Source: [Scytonema hofmanni] UTEX 2349
Lineage (GTDB): Bacteria; Cyanobacteriota; Cyanobacteriia; Cyanobacteriales; Nostocaceae
NCBI RefSeq assembly: GCF_000582685.1
Contig: NZ_KK073769.1
Span: 714,421-778,420 of the forward strand
DNA: 64,000 nucleotides
Direction: 5' to 3'
The position numbers and the translations under genes were made by a program. Numbering within the stretch: position 1 is the stretch's first letter; each line of letters starts with the position of its first letter. Under the pieces are notes generated by a model that worked only from the letters and a program-made list of their open reading frames with translations, was not told the origin of the DNA and did not search any database. This document shows positions 24,871 to 32,907 of this stretch, one piece after another.

Positions 24871-25395
24871 TTAGTTGTAACATCTGCCATGACTATAATA
24901 TTGGCATCTGTAGTTGTGTCGTCTGTGATAATTTTGGGGTTGATATTGACGCTGGTATCTGTAGTAATGTCGTCTGGGGTGACGATTTTGACGATAGTAA
25001 ACGCGGTTTTGATTATACCTGCGATGACGCTGGTATCTATAGTAATGTCGTCTGGGGTGACGATTTTGACGATAGTAAAAGCGGTTTTGATTATACCTGC
25101 GATGACGTCGATAGCTGTGAGAACGCAGCTTTTGTCTATAACGACGAAGACGCTGTTGATGGATGCGTTGATAATACTCGTATTTGGTCTGTTTTACTTG
25201 GGTTGTATCAGTTTCCAAATTGTCCTGAATTGATACATCTTCTTCACTTTGATTTGCGAGTGTGGAAGTAAATGGCAATGCTGATTCTTGAGGCTGTGGC
25301 TGGTTTTGAACTTTATTTACTAAATGTGCTGTTGCTGTCTCAAATCCCAAGCAACTGGGCAATAGTAAAGCACTAACTATCAATTTCCAAAACAT
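24871..25395 (-). CDS. Secreted Arg/Tyr/His-rich repeat protein
   Basis: This 174-residue protein is not a recognised family. Residues 1-23 (FWKLIVSALLLPSCLGFETATA) form a signal peptide, perhaps lipoprotein-like (LLPSCLG). A polar region follows to about 65. Two tandem copies of about 26 residues (RRYNQNRFYYRQNRHPRRHY and RRYNQNRVYYRQNRHPRRHY plus YRYQR) then lead to a tail YHRRHNYRCQYYSHGRCYN. The repeated DNA is over 90% identical, so it is a recent duplication. The pI must be very high. A cell-surface or sheath-binding role is speculation. Confidence 0.7.
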   Translation of the reverse strand: MFWKLIVSALLLPSCLGFETATAHLVNKVQNQPQPQESALPFTSTLANQSEEDVSIQDNLETDTTQVKQTKYEYYQRIHQQRLRRYRQKLRSHSYRRHRRYNQNRFYYRQNRHPRRHYYRYQRHRRYNQNRVYYRQNRHPRRHYYRYQRQYQPQNYHRRHNYRCQYYSHGRCYN

Positions 25396-25707
25396 TGTTG
25401 AAGTGTTCCTAGTTTTTGGTTCTCTAGCAAAGCTAGGGAATGTTTAGTTTGAGATGCTAAATTTATCCCCAGCGTATTTTTTGCACTAGGGATAAATAAA
25501 GCCTATAGTTAGGACTTACCACAGCCAGCATTATTAAAAGAGTATCCAGGCGATCGCTTCTTTCACGCTCTAGTAAATATTAATGATTTTATAACATTTA
25601 TAATAACAATGAGAAGTTGTTAGTGGATAGTGGATAGTGGATAGTGATTAACAACCAACAACCATCAACCAACAACTATCAACCAACAACCATCAACCAA
25701 CTCCCAA
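25396..25707. other. Gene-free stretch with short tandem repeats
   Basis: The first 220 bp are AT-rich and should hold the promoter of the Arg/Tyr/His-rich gene. Positions 25617-25705 are tandem GTGGATA units followed by CAACCA/ACCATCAACCAA units, the same type as at 20018-20210. No open frame of note. Confidence 0.6.
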
Positions 25708-25743
25708 CAAAAAAAGTCGGTGGAGCTTACTTTTCCACCGACT
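25708..25743 (-). terminator. Rho-independent terminator of the 53-residue gene
   Basis: Read on the minus strand, AGTCGGTGGA and TCCACCGACT form a perfect 10-bp stem with a 9-base loop, followed directly by eight T residues. It lies 33 bp after the stop of the small gene at 25776-25937 and is oriented for it. Confidence 0.88.
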
Positions 25744-25775
25744 TTGACTTTGATTGACACGTTTCATATCATGAT

Positions 25776-25937
25776 TTACCAACTGTCGGTTTCACCTTCC
25801 TTTTCATTGTAAGGTTCACCTGTAAAGGGTTGTATACCAATAACGGGATAAGCATCATCATTAGGACCAAAAATCCGCATCGCTGCTTCAGAAATATACT
25901 GGGTAATCTTCGCTAACATATTGGAGATAGCCATCAT
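25776..25937 (-). CDS. Small protein of unknown function (53 aa)
   Basis: This short gene reads MMAISNMLAKITQYISEAAM, then RIFGPNDDAYPVIGIQPFTG and EPYNEKEGETDSW, ending at TAA 25776-25778. AGGAG lies 8 bases before the first ATG, and a strong terminator follows 33 bp downstream, so it is very probably expressed. The N-terminal 20 residues can form an amphipathic helix; the middle (PVIGIQPFTGEPY) has the look of a conserved motif and the tail is acidic. I recall similar small proteins in other filamentous cyanobacteria but know no function. An alternative start is the second ATG. Confidence 0.82.
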   Translation of the reverse strand: MMAISNMLAKITQYISEAAMRIFGPNDDAYPVIGIQPFTGEPYNEKEGETDSW

Positions 25938-26310
25938 ATTAAATTCTCCTTTTTTGCCAGTGTTTTTAATTTCGATGTATCTAGTCTAATTCTCATATTC
26001 TCAGATGGCTCACACTCTCAATATATTGACAAGCTACGCAATGTTTCTTCAGGTGTCGTTGCAATACTTTATATAAAAAAATTAAACTTTGCCCTTTAAT
26101 TACGATTGTAACTTATAACAATAAATTAAAAATTTATCTTCAAGACGTTCCACTCCTTACTTCTCTACTGTTAAATATTGAAAAGTGAGTTACAAACCTG
26201 TGATTATTTATCACAATTACTATAAATAAATATGAACTAATTGATAAATATAGTATTAATTTGACCGCTACAACCTGATTTCAAGCACTCTTCTGGCATA
26301 AGTCCTGTGG
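25938..26310. other. AT-rich spacer upstream of pncB
   Basis: The stretch holds the promoter region of the 53-residue gene at its left end. The rest, to the pncB promoter, is AT-rich (TTATATAAAAAAATTAAAC and similar) without a supported gene, hairpin or known repeat. Confidence 0.5.
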
Positions 26311-26313
26311 CAC

Positions 26314-26347
26314 TTGACATTATTTATGGTAAAATCTACCATAAATA
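26314..26347 (+). promoter_or_regulatory. pncB promoter overlapped by a candidate NrtR operator
   Basis: TTGACA (26314-26319), a 17-base spacer and TACCAT (26337-26342) make a plausible sigma-70 promoter. Lying on it is a perfect inverted repeat: TATTTATGGTA (26321-26331), AAATC, TACCATAAATA (26337-26347). NrtR sites are described as palindromes of the TTATRGT...ACYATAA kind (from memory), and an nrtR gene lies in the same cluster. A repressor bound here would block the -10 box. Confidence 0.75.
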
Positions 26348-26374
26348 AAAGCATTCTTGTAAAGGCGTGTCAGC

Positions 26375-27829
26375 ATGATAACTTTGCCAAACCTGGACTG
26401 TGCATATACCAATACTCAGCAAGAGAGTCAAGAGTTGAATATCTCTGCGACTGATTACAGTTTGCTGACTGATCTATACCAGCTAACAATGGCAGCTTGT
26501 TACACAGGTGAAAGTGTAGAACAATCATCAGCAAGCTTTGAATTGTCTGTGAGACGCTTGCCGGAAGGTTTTGGCTATTTAATTGCGATGGGTTTAGCGC
26601 AAGCGCTGGAATATTTAGAAAAATTCCGCTTTAGTTCCTCTCAAGTGGCAGCTTTGCAAGAGACGGGGATTTTTGAGAGTGCAAGCGATCGCTTTTGGTC
26701 ATTGCTTCTTGAAGGACGTTTTACCGGCGATGTGTGGGCAGTGCCAGAAGGTACAGCGGTATTTGCTAATGAAACTTTGTTACGTGTAGAAGCACCACTT
26801 TGGCAAGCACAATTAGTAGAAACTTACCTGTTAAATACCATTAATTATCAAACATTAATTGCCACAAAAGCTGCACGTATTCGCGATATCGCAGGCGAGA
26901 AAGCCACCTTACTAGAATTTGGTACAAGACGGGCATTTAGTCCCCAAGGCTCTTTGTGGGCAGCACGGGCAGCCTTAGCAGGTGGATTAGATGCTACTTC
27001 TAATGTGTTAGCGGCACTACAACTAAAACAAAAGCCAAGTGGTACAATGGCTCACGCCTTAGTCATGGCTTTATCGGCAATGGCAGGCAGCGAAGAAGAA
27101 GCATTTACAGTATTTCATCGATATTTTCCGGATGCACCATTGTTAATTGATACTTACGATACAATCGCTGCTGCCAAAAAGTTAGCCCAAAAAGTCAATT
27201 CAGGGGAAATGAAACTAGCAGGAGTGAGGTTAGATTCTGGGGATTTAGTTAATTTATCACGAGAAGTGCGATCGCTTCTTCCTGATGTGTCGATTTTCGC
27301 TAGTGGTGACTTGGATGAGTGGGAAATTGCCAGACTTAAAGCCAATGGTGCCCAAATTGACGGTTATGGATTGGGAACGCGACTAGTTACCGGTTCCCCT
27401 GTAAATGGAGTTTATAAATTAGTAGAAATTGATGGCATCCCCGTGATGAAACAGTCTAGCGGCAAAATCACTTATCCGGGACGCAAACAGATTTTTCGCT
27501 CCTTTGATCAAGGCAAAGTGAAAAGCGATCGCTTGGGATTAGCAGATGAAAGCCACACCACAGAACAACCTTTATTAGAATTAATGTTTAAAGACGGTAA
27601 ACGAATGCAAGCATCAGAAAGTTTAGCAGAAATTCGCCAACGTACCACCGCGACCGTCGCGAGTTTACCCCAAGAAACCAGACAATTAAATCATCCTGTT
27701 TCCGTACAAGTAGAAATTTCCAGCGAGTTAGAAAAACTTACCCAGCAGACTAGGGGAGAGGGGGAGACAAGGAGACAAGGAGACAAGGAGACAGGGAGAC
27801 AGGGAGACAGGGAGAATCCTGACTATTGA
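26375..27829 (+). CDS. pncB: Nicotinate phosphoribosyltransferase
   Basis: PncB joins nicotinate to PRPP, forming nicotinate mononucleotide in the NAD salvage pathway. The 484-residue protein has the N-terminal LLTDLYQLTMAACY motif, the active-site EFGTRRAFSPQG, GTMAHALVMAL, a long TIM-barrel-like body with GVRLDSGDL and IFASGDLDEW, and GYGLGTRLVTG. About 25 C-terminal residues (RGEGETRRQGDKETGRQGDR) are translated from the GGAGACAAGG dispersed repeat at 27754-27816 and are foreign to the family. The gene heads the cluster pncB-nadD-nrtR-nadE and starts 27 bp after the operator palindrome. Confidence 0.93.
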   Translation: MITLPNLDCAYTNTQQESQELNISATDYSLLTDLYQLTMAACYTGESVEQSSASFELSVRRLPEGFGYLIAMGLAQALEYLEKFRFSSSQVAALQETGIFESASDRFWSLLLEGRFTGDVWAVPEGTAVFANETLLRVEAPLWQAQLVETYLLNTINYQTLIATKAARIRDIAGEKATLLEFGTRRAFSPQGSLWAARAALAGGLDATSNVLAALQLKQKPSGTMAHALVMALSAMAGSEEEAFTVFHRYFPDAPLLIDTYDTIAAAKKLAQKVNSGEMKLAGVRLDSGDLVNLSREVRSLLPDVSIFASGDLDEWEIARLKANGAQIDGYGLGTRLVTGSPVNGVYKLVEIDGIPVMKQSSGKITYPGRKQIFRSFDQGKVKSDRLGLADESHTTEQPLLELMFKDGKRMQASESLAEIRQRTTATVASLPQETRQLNHPVSVQVEISSELEKLTQQTRGEGETRRQGDKETGRQGDRENPDY

Positions 27830-27881
27830 CTGTTGACTATTGACTGTTGACTCTTGACTAATCCAAAATCTAAAAACCAAA

Positions 27882-28484
27882 ATGTTGAAGATTGCTTTAT
27901 TTGGTACAAGTGCCGATCCACCAACTGCTGGACATCAAACAATTTTAAATTGGTTATCTGAACATTACGATCGCGTGGTAGTTTGGGCAGCAAATAATCC
28001 CTTTAAATCGCATCAAACACCTTTAGAACATCGAGTTGCGATGTTAAGATTGCTGATTGCTGATATGTGTCCGCCACGGCGTAACATTATTTTAGAACAA
28101 GAATTAAGTAGTTTTAGAACACTAGAAACGGTGGAAAAAGCGAAACTCAATGTAAGTGAAGACACAGAATTAACATTAGTTATCGGTTCAGATTTGCTAA
28201 ATCAACTGCCGCGTTGGTATAGTATTGAAGATTTGTTACGAGAAGTACAATTACTAGTAGTGCCGCGACCGGGATATGCGATAGATGAGTCTAGTTTGTC
28301 AGAGGTGCTTCATCTGGGAGGAAAAATTGCGATCGCTAACCTCATCGGTCTAGATGTTTCCTCAACAGCGTATCGTGAAAATAAAGATCCTCAAGCTTTA
28401 ACTGCCCCTGTTGTTAACTATATTCATCAAAAGCATTTGTACGAATGCCAGGATACAAGCAAAAAAAAATTCCAAATCTATTAA
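27882..28484 (+). CDS. nadD: Nicotinate-nucleotide adenylyltransferase
   Basis: NadD adenylates nicotinate mononucleotide to deamido-NAD. The 200-residue protein carries the nucleotidyltransferase motif ALFGTSADPPTAGH (His18 is the second histidine of the T/HxGH signature), VVWAANNPFKSH, LVIGSDLLNQLPRWY and the C-terminal DVSSTAYR, a version of the ISSTxxR motif. It follows pncB by 52 bp. Its last 40 bases overlap nrtR in another frame, which suggests translational coupling. Confidence 0.92.
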   Translation: MLKIALFGTSADPPTAGHQTILNWLSEHYDRVVVWAANNPFKSHQTPLEHRVAMLRLLIADMCPPRRNIILEQELSSFRTLETVEKAKLNVSEDTELTLVIGSDLLNQLPRWYSIEDLLREVQLLVVPRPGYAIDESSLSEVLHLGGKIAIANLIGLDVSSTAYRENKDPQALTAPVVNYIHQKHLYECQDTSKKKFQIY

Positions 28485-29191
28485 ATCAACAACCTTTGGC
28501 TGATTTTAAAGTAGGTGTTGACAATGTAATTTTTTCTGTAGATACGGCTCAAAATCGTCTACTAGTTTTATTAATAATGCGACAACAGGAGCCATTTTTA
28601 AATCAATGGAGTCTTCCCGGTACTTTAGTACGTCAAGGAGAATCTTTAGAAGATGCCGCTTATCGCATTATGTCGGAGAAAATTAAAGTCAACAATCTCT
28701 ATTTAGAGCAATTGTATACCTTTGGTGGACCCCATCGCGATCCCCGCGAAGCAATCGATAGCTTTGGTGTCCGCTATCTATCAGTTAGCTACTTTGCCCT
28801 TGTTCGCTTTGAAGAAGCCGAATTAATTGCCGATAAATTAACTGGTATAGCTTGGTATCCAGTTAAGCAAGTACCGCAATTAGCCTTTGATCATAAAGAA
28901 GTTTTAGCCTATGGACACAGACGATTGCGAAATAAGTTAGAGTATAGTCCGGTAGCTTTTGAAGTGTTACCAGAAACATTTACTTTAAATGATTTATATC
29001 AGCTATACACCACAGTTTTAGGAGATAACTTTGCCGATTATTCTAATTTTCGAGCGCGTCTACTCAAATTAGGTTTTTTATCCGATACTGGAATTAAAAT
29101 ATCACGCGGCGCCGGTCGTCCAGCTAGTTTGTATAAGTTTGATGCAGAGGCATTTGCTCCCTTTAAAGATAAACCTTTGGTCTTTATTTAA
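28445..29191 (+). CDS. nrtR: NrtR, Nudix-related transcriptional regulator of NAD metabolism
   Basis: The 248-residue protein has a Nudix-like N-terminal domain (about 20-160) and a C-terminal winged helix (about 170-245: FTLNDLYQLYTTVLG...NFRARLLKLGFL...GRPASLYKF). The Nudix box is degenerate: GESLEDAAYRIMSEKIKV lacks the REUxEE catalytic glutamates, as in NrtR regulators that bind ADP-ribose rather than efficiently hydrolysing it. NrtR represses NAD genes and releases DNA when ligand binds. Its start at 28445 lies inside nadD. The palindrome before pncB is its likely target. Confidence 0.9.
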   Translation: MPGYKQKKIPNLLNQQPLADFKVGVDNVIFSVDTAQNRLLVLLIMRQQEPFLNQWSLPGTLVRQGESLEDAAYRIMSEKIKVNNLYLEQLYTFGGPHRDPREAIDSFGVRYLSVSYFALVRFEEAELIADKLTGIAWYPVKQVPQLAFDHKEVLAYGHRRLRNKLEYSPVAFEVLPETFTLNDLYQLYTTVLGDNFADYSNFRARLLKLGFLSDTGIKISRGAGRPASLYKFDAEAFAPFKDKPLVFI

Positions 29192-29199
29192 CTAATGAA

Positions 29200-29285
29200 G
29201 AATTACAAACGCAGATAAACGCGGATAAACGCGGATAATAATTCTTTTAATCTTATCTGCGTTCATCTGCGTCCATCTGCGTTTC
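29200..29285. repeat. ACGCAGATAA / ATCTGCGT inverted dispersed repeat
   Basis: ACAAACGCAGATAAACGCGG units on the left face TTATCTGCGTTCATCTGCGT units on the right, about 30 bases apart, so the spacer between nrtR and nadE can form a long hairpin. The same units occur in the MITE-C elements and at about 60720-60760. Confidence 0.65.
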
Positions 29286-29309
29286 AAAATCCTAAATCCC
29301 AAATCCAAA

Positions 29310-31040
29310 ATGAAAATAGCGATCGCTCAAATTAATCCGATAATTGGTGACTTACCAGGAAACGCTGCCAAAATTCTTTGTGCTGCACAACAAGCAGCCG
29401 CAAAAGATGTGCGTTTGCTGTTAACACCAGAACTTTCTTTATGTGGCTATCCTCCAAGGGATTTATTATTAAATCCTAGCTTTATTGAGGCAATGCATAT
29501 AAGTCTGCAACAATTAGTTAAAGATTTACCGCCAAATTTAGCCGTATTAGTCGGAACAGTTGAAGAAAATTTACAAGCAGAAAATAATGGTGGTAAACCT
29601 TTATTTAATAGCATGGCGTTGTTAGATAATGGTATCAAACAAATTTTTCACAAGCGACTTTTGCCAACTTATGATGTATTTGATGAACGTCGCTATTTTG
29701 AACCGGGTTTACAAGCCAATTATTTTACCTTAGATAATATTGATGTTGGCGTAACTATTTGCGAAGATTTATGGAATGATGAAGAATTTTGGGGTAAACG
29801 TAGTTACACCAATAATCCGATTGCTGATTTAGCAATTTTGGGTGTAGATTTTATTGTAAATTTGTCAGCATCACCCTACAGCGTTAATAAACAGCAGTTT
29901 AGAGAAACGATGTTGCGACATAGTGCAGCTCGTTTTCAACAACCAATTATTTATGCCAATCAAGTGGGTGGAAATGATGATTTGATTTTTGATGGGAGAA
30001 GTTTTGCTTTAAATCGTAAAGGTGAATTAGTATGTCGCGCTCGTGGGTTTGAAACCGATTTAGTAGTAGTTGAATTTGACGAAGTACAGCGAGATTTATT
30101 ACAAACTACTGTAGTAGCTGAATATGATAATGAAGATGAAGAAATTTGGCAAGCCTTAGTTTTGGGAGTGCGAGATTATGCTCAAAAGTGCCGCTTTTCT
30201 CAAGTAGTATTGGGTTTAAGTGGAGGAATTGATTCTTCATTAGTCGCAGCGATCGCCACTGCCGCACTTGGTAAAGATAATGTCTTTGGTGTGCTGATGC
30301 CTTCACCCTATAGTTCCAAACATTCCATCACCGATGCCTTAGCATTGGGGGAAAGCCTGGGAATCAAAACTACCACATTACCCATCGGACAGTTAATGCA
30401 AGGCTATGACAATACCTTAGCAGACTTGTTTGCTGGTACGCAATTTGGGCTAGCTGAGGAGAATATTCAATCTCGGATTCGGGGTAATTTATTGATGGCG
30501 ATCGCCAACAAATTCGGCTATCTCCTATTATCTACCGGCAACAAATCAGAAATGGCAGTTGGTTACTGCACCCTTTACGGTGATATGAATGGAGGATTGG
30601 CAGTAATTGCCGATGTCCCCAAAACCCGCGTTTATTCAATTTGCCACTGGCTGAATCACCACTTTTGTACAGACGCGATTAATCGCGTCTCCCTAATTCC
30701 CGAAAACGTCCTCACCAAAGCACCCAGCGCTGAACTCAAACCAGGTCAAGTTGATCAAGATTCCCTACCACCTTACGAGATATTAGACGACATTCTGCAA
30801 CGCTTAATTCACAACCACCAATCAGCCACACAAATAGTTGACGCCGGTCACGACGCCCAAATTGTAGATCGAGTAATTCAGATGGTAGCGCGTGCCGAAT
30901 TTAAGCGACGACAAGCACCCCCAGGTTTAAAAATCACCGATCGCGCTTTCGGTACTGGTTGGAGAATGCCGATCGCTAGCAACTGGTTTTCTGTTAAAAA
31001 CGCCTACGAAAGTAAAACAATCCCCATTCTACATAAATAG
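29310..31040 (+). CDS. nadE: Glutamine-dependent NAD+ synthetase
   Basis: NadE amidates deamido-NAD with ATP, taking ammonia from glutamine. The 576-residue protein has an N-terminal nitrilase-type glutaminase (about 1-270: glutamate in LTPELSLCGYPPRD, lysine in FHKRLLPTYDVFDE, cysteine in GVTICEDLW) and a C-terminal ATP pyrophosphatase domain with LGLSGGIDSSLVAA (about 300-314) and STGNKSEMAVGY. The IPENVLTKAPSAELKPGQ region is intact, but just before it CTDAINRVS is translated from a palindromic dispersed repeat at 30667-30690. It is the last gene of the NAD cluster, 118 bp after nrtR. Confidence 0.94.
   Translation: MKIAIAQINPIIGDLPGNAAKILCAAQQAAAKDVRLLLTPELSLCGYPPRDLLLNPSFIEAMHISLQQLVKDLPPNLAVLVGTVEENLQAENNGGKPLFNSMALLDNGIKQIFHKRLLPTYDVFDERRYFEPGLQANYFTLDNIDVGVTICEDLWNDEEFWGKRSYTNNPIADLAILGVDFIVNLSASPYSVNKQQFRETMLRHSAARFQQPIIYANQVGGNDDLIFDGRSFALNRKGELVCRARGFETDLVVVEFDEVQRDLLQTTVVAEYDNEDEEIWQALVLGVRDYAQKCRFSQVVLGLSGGIDSSLVAAIATAALGKDNVFGVLMPSPYSSKHSITDALALGESLGIKTTTLPIGQLMQGYDNTLADLFAGTQFGLAEENIQSRIRGNLLMAIANKFGYLLLSTGNKSEMAVGYCTLYGDMNGGLAVIADVPKTRVYSICHWLNHHFCTDAINRVSLIPENVLTKAPSAELKPGQVDQDSLPPYEILDDILQRLIHNHQSATQIVDAGHDAQIVDRVIQMVARAEFKRRQAPPGLKITDRAFGTGWRMPIASNWFSVKNAYESKTIPILHK
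30667..30690 (+). repeat. Palindromic dispersed repeat in frame inside nadE
   Basis: AGACGCGATT-AATCGCGTCT is a perfect 20-bp palindrome, read as TDAINRVS in NadE. The same peptide from the same DNA appears in CobN (52393-52420). It lies in the loop before the conserved IPENV segment. Confidence 0.85.
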
Positions 31041-31392
31041 GTACAAATAATAATAAAAACACCGCAACCGCCGTAGAGACGTTCCGCCGGAACGTCTTTA
31101 CATTGGAAGTAGTTTACTGTGTAGGAGTGCTTCGGTTGCAATCTCAAAGTCTTGTTTTCTGATAACGAGTGCGTAATATCAAGTTCGGATAATTAGTTAT
31201 AATTCCCGCAGTTATTGCACCCCACCCCCAACCCCTCCCCGTGAACGGGGAGGGGAGCAAAAGCGTAGCTTTGGCGGGGTGGGGTTCTTCGGTTTTAATA
31301 AGTAATCAAGCGAACATGATATAAGTGCTATTAACACCAAGCGTATTGTCGCCGATCTTCCCCCTTGTTTGGTCAAAATTTTCCTCTCTTGC
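31041..31392. other. Repeat-rich spacer after nadE
   Basis: A palindrome GTAGAGACGTTCC...GGAACGTCTTTAC lies at 31073-31101, and a CCCCACCCCCAACCCCTCCC...GGGGAGGGG hairpin block with a flanking GGCGGGGTGGGG at about 31219-31288. No gene is supported. Confidence 0.6.
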
Positions 31393-31446
31393 TTGACAAA
31401 AGTCTCAAAAAATGGGTTAATTTATATAGTACAAAAGTACTATATA
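31393..31446 (+). promoter_or_regulatory. Candidate promoter and 24-bp palindromic operator before the coiled-coil genes
   Basis: TTGACA (31393-31398) is followed after 17-18 bases by GTTAAT/TTAATT. Directly after this lies a perfect palindrome, TATATAGTAC (31423-31432), AAAA, GTACTATATA (31437-31446), at the expected transcription start. This is a typical repressor-operator position. The regulator is unknown. A tiny frame (31461-31511) behind a GAGGAAA may be a leader peptide but is unsupported. Confidence 0.55.
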
Positions 31447-31761
31447 ACTCAACCGAGGAAAATGAAGCTTTTCTTATCTACGCACATATTCTGCAATTTT
31501 CGACTTTCCTAGTAATATTTTTTTGGCAAAATAGCCAGAAACATCTAAAAAAGCAAGCATGTCAGTTTTTCAAACCAAAGTCATCACGTATTAACCTGTT
31601 TGCAAACATAGCTTTAAATTTATTTTCTCATCAAAAATACTGGAATTAAACTTTCAGTAATTTCACGGAGTTAAAAACGCTGATTTAAAGGCTAACGTGA
31701 TGTCTGCGTAGAGAAAGTATGCCTTGCAAAAAGAGTAAACCATTGCATATAGGAGTCAAGT
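31447..31761. other. AT-rich 315-bp leader of the first coiled-coil gene
   Basis: If transcription starts at the palindrome, this would be a long untranslated leader. An open frame runs through it (31365-31649), but it begins upstream of the promoter, has poor composition and no ribosome site, so I do not call it a gene. AGGAG at 31751-31755 belongs to the next gene. Confidence 0.5.
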
Positions 31762-32739
31762 ATGAGCATAGCAGTCAAAGACAGCAAACAACAACTAATG
31801 CAAGCCTTTCAGCAAATTATTGCTGATAGGAAAAAACTAGAAAATAAAATAGCAACCAAACAAGAAGAAGCAGAAAAAGCGAAAAATAAAGAAACACTTG
31901 AAGCAGCTTCTACCTACACAGTTGATAGTATTGTGAAAGGTTTAGCTGATTTGCAATTAGAGTTTGGCAGCATTGTCAATCAACTATCTGAAAAGTTAGC
32001 TACACAGAATTCTAAGTTAGATGAACTGAATCGAGCTAGAGAAATTGCCACCCAAAATTTGCAAGAACTTCAGCAAATTAGAATTGTTGCAGATACCTTA
32101 GATGTCTTAACTCAAGAACACCGAGAAAAGTTAAAAACCCTTGAAGAAGATATCAGAAGCAAGCGAGAAACACTAGAGAAAGAAATTACCCAAAAGCGTA
32201 AAGAATGGCAAAAAGAGCAAGCAGAGTATGAAGAAGCGCTACAAGCATACAACGAATCATTAGCCAAACAACGCTCTTTAGAAACAGACGAATATCAATA
32301 TAAATTAGAAACTACTCGCAAACTTAATACAGATGCTTACGAAGCGATAAAGCGCGATTCCGAAAGAGAAATACAAGAAAACACCCAACATAAAGAAAAA
32401 GATTGGGCAGAACGAGAAAAAATCCTCAAAGAACGTCAACCTTTATTTACAGAATATCAACAGAAAATTACAACCTTTCCTAACGAAATGGAAGAAGCAA
32501 TTAAGAAAGCTAGAGAAGAAGCAATTAAAGAAACAAGTCAAAAGGCTAAAGTGGAGGCTGATTTGTTTGAAAAAGATTGGGAGTCTACCAAACAAAATTA
32601 TGAAGCTAAAGTTCAATCTTTGGAACAAACAATTCAGAAGCAAGTTGAACAGATAGAGGGTATTTCTGCTCAACTACAAACTGCATTGAAACAAGCACAA
32701 GATTTGGCAATGAGAGCTTTTGACGGTTCGACAAAATAG
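31762..32739 (+). CDS. Coiled-coil protein A of a tandem pair
   Basis: This 325-residue protein is nearly all predicted coiled coil (about 8-45, 65-170 and 195-315), rich in Glu, Lys and Gln, with no signal peptide or membrane segment. It ends with a conserved pattern SLEQTIQKQVEQIEGISAQL...ALKQAQDLAMRAFDG. A paralogue follows 168 bp downstream with the same ending. AGGAG lies 7 bp before the ATG. Tandem coiled-coil proteins that form filaments (LfiA/LfiB) are known in Anabaena PCC 7120; whether these are the orthologues is a guess from arrangement and composition. Confidence 0.82.
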   Translation: MSIAVKDSKQQLMQAFQQIIADRKKLENKIATKQEEAEKAKNKETLEAASTYTVDSIVKGLADLQLEFGSIVNQLSEKLATQNSKLDELNRAREIATQNLQELQQIRIVADTLDVLTQEHREKLKTLEEDIRSKRETLEKEITQKRKEWQKEQAEYEEALQAYNESLAKQRSLETDEYQYKLETTRKLNTDAYEAIKRDSEREIQENTQHKEKDWAEREKILKERQPLFTEYQQKITTFPNEMEEAIKKAREEAIKETSQKAKVEADLFEKDWESTKQNYEAKVQSLEQTIQKQVEQIEGISAQLQTALKQAQDLAMRAFDGSTK

Positions 32740-32776
32740 TTTCGTTTCCAGGCTCTACGGACGAGAGGATACCCAC

Positions 32777-32858
32777 CAATACGGTTAGTAGAGACGCGAT
32801 ATATCGCGTCTCTACATGCCCTAAATCACCACGATAAATCCTTAAAACAACCGTATTG
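32777..32858. mobile_element. MITE-A copy 3 (82 bp) between the coiled-coil genes
   Basis: The ends are CAATACGGTT and AACCGTATTG, perfect inverted repeats. The flanking 10-mers GGATACCCAC (32767-32776) and GGATGCCCAC (32859-32868) differ at one base. The core is GTAGAGACGCGATA-TATCGCGTCTCTAC at 32788-32815. The insertion lies 37 bp after the first coiled-coil gene. Confidence 0.82.
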
Positions 32859-32907
32859 GGATGCCCACTAAAGATGATTTTTAGTTTTCAACTAATGGAG
32901 GTTTGTT

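Noticed and set aside
31365..31649. A 94-residue open frame between nadE and the coiled-coil genes
   Set aside because: It starts upstream of the likely promoter, runs through a perfect palindrome, has no ribosome site and has an odd Phe/Lys/Asn-rich composition.
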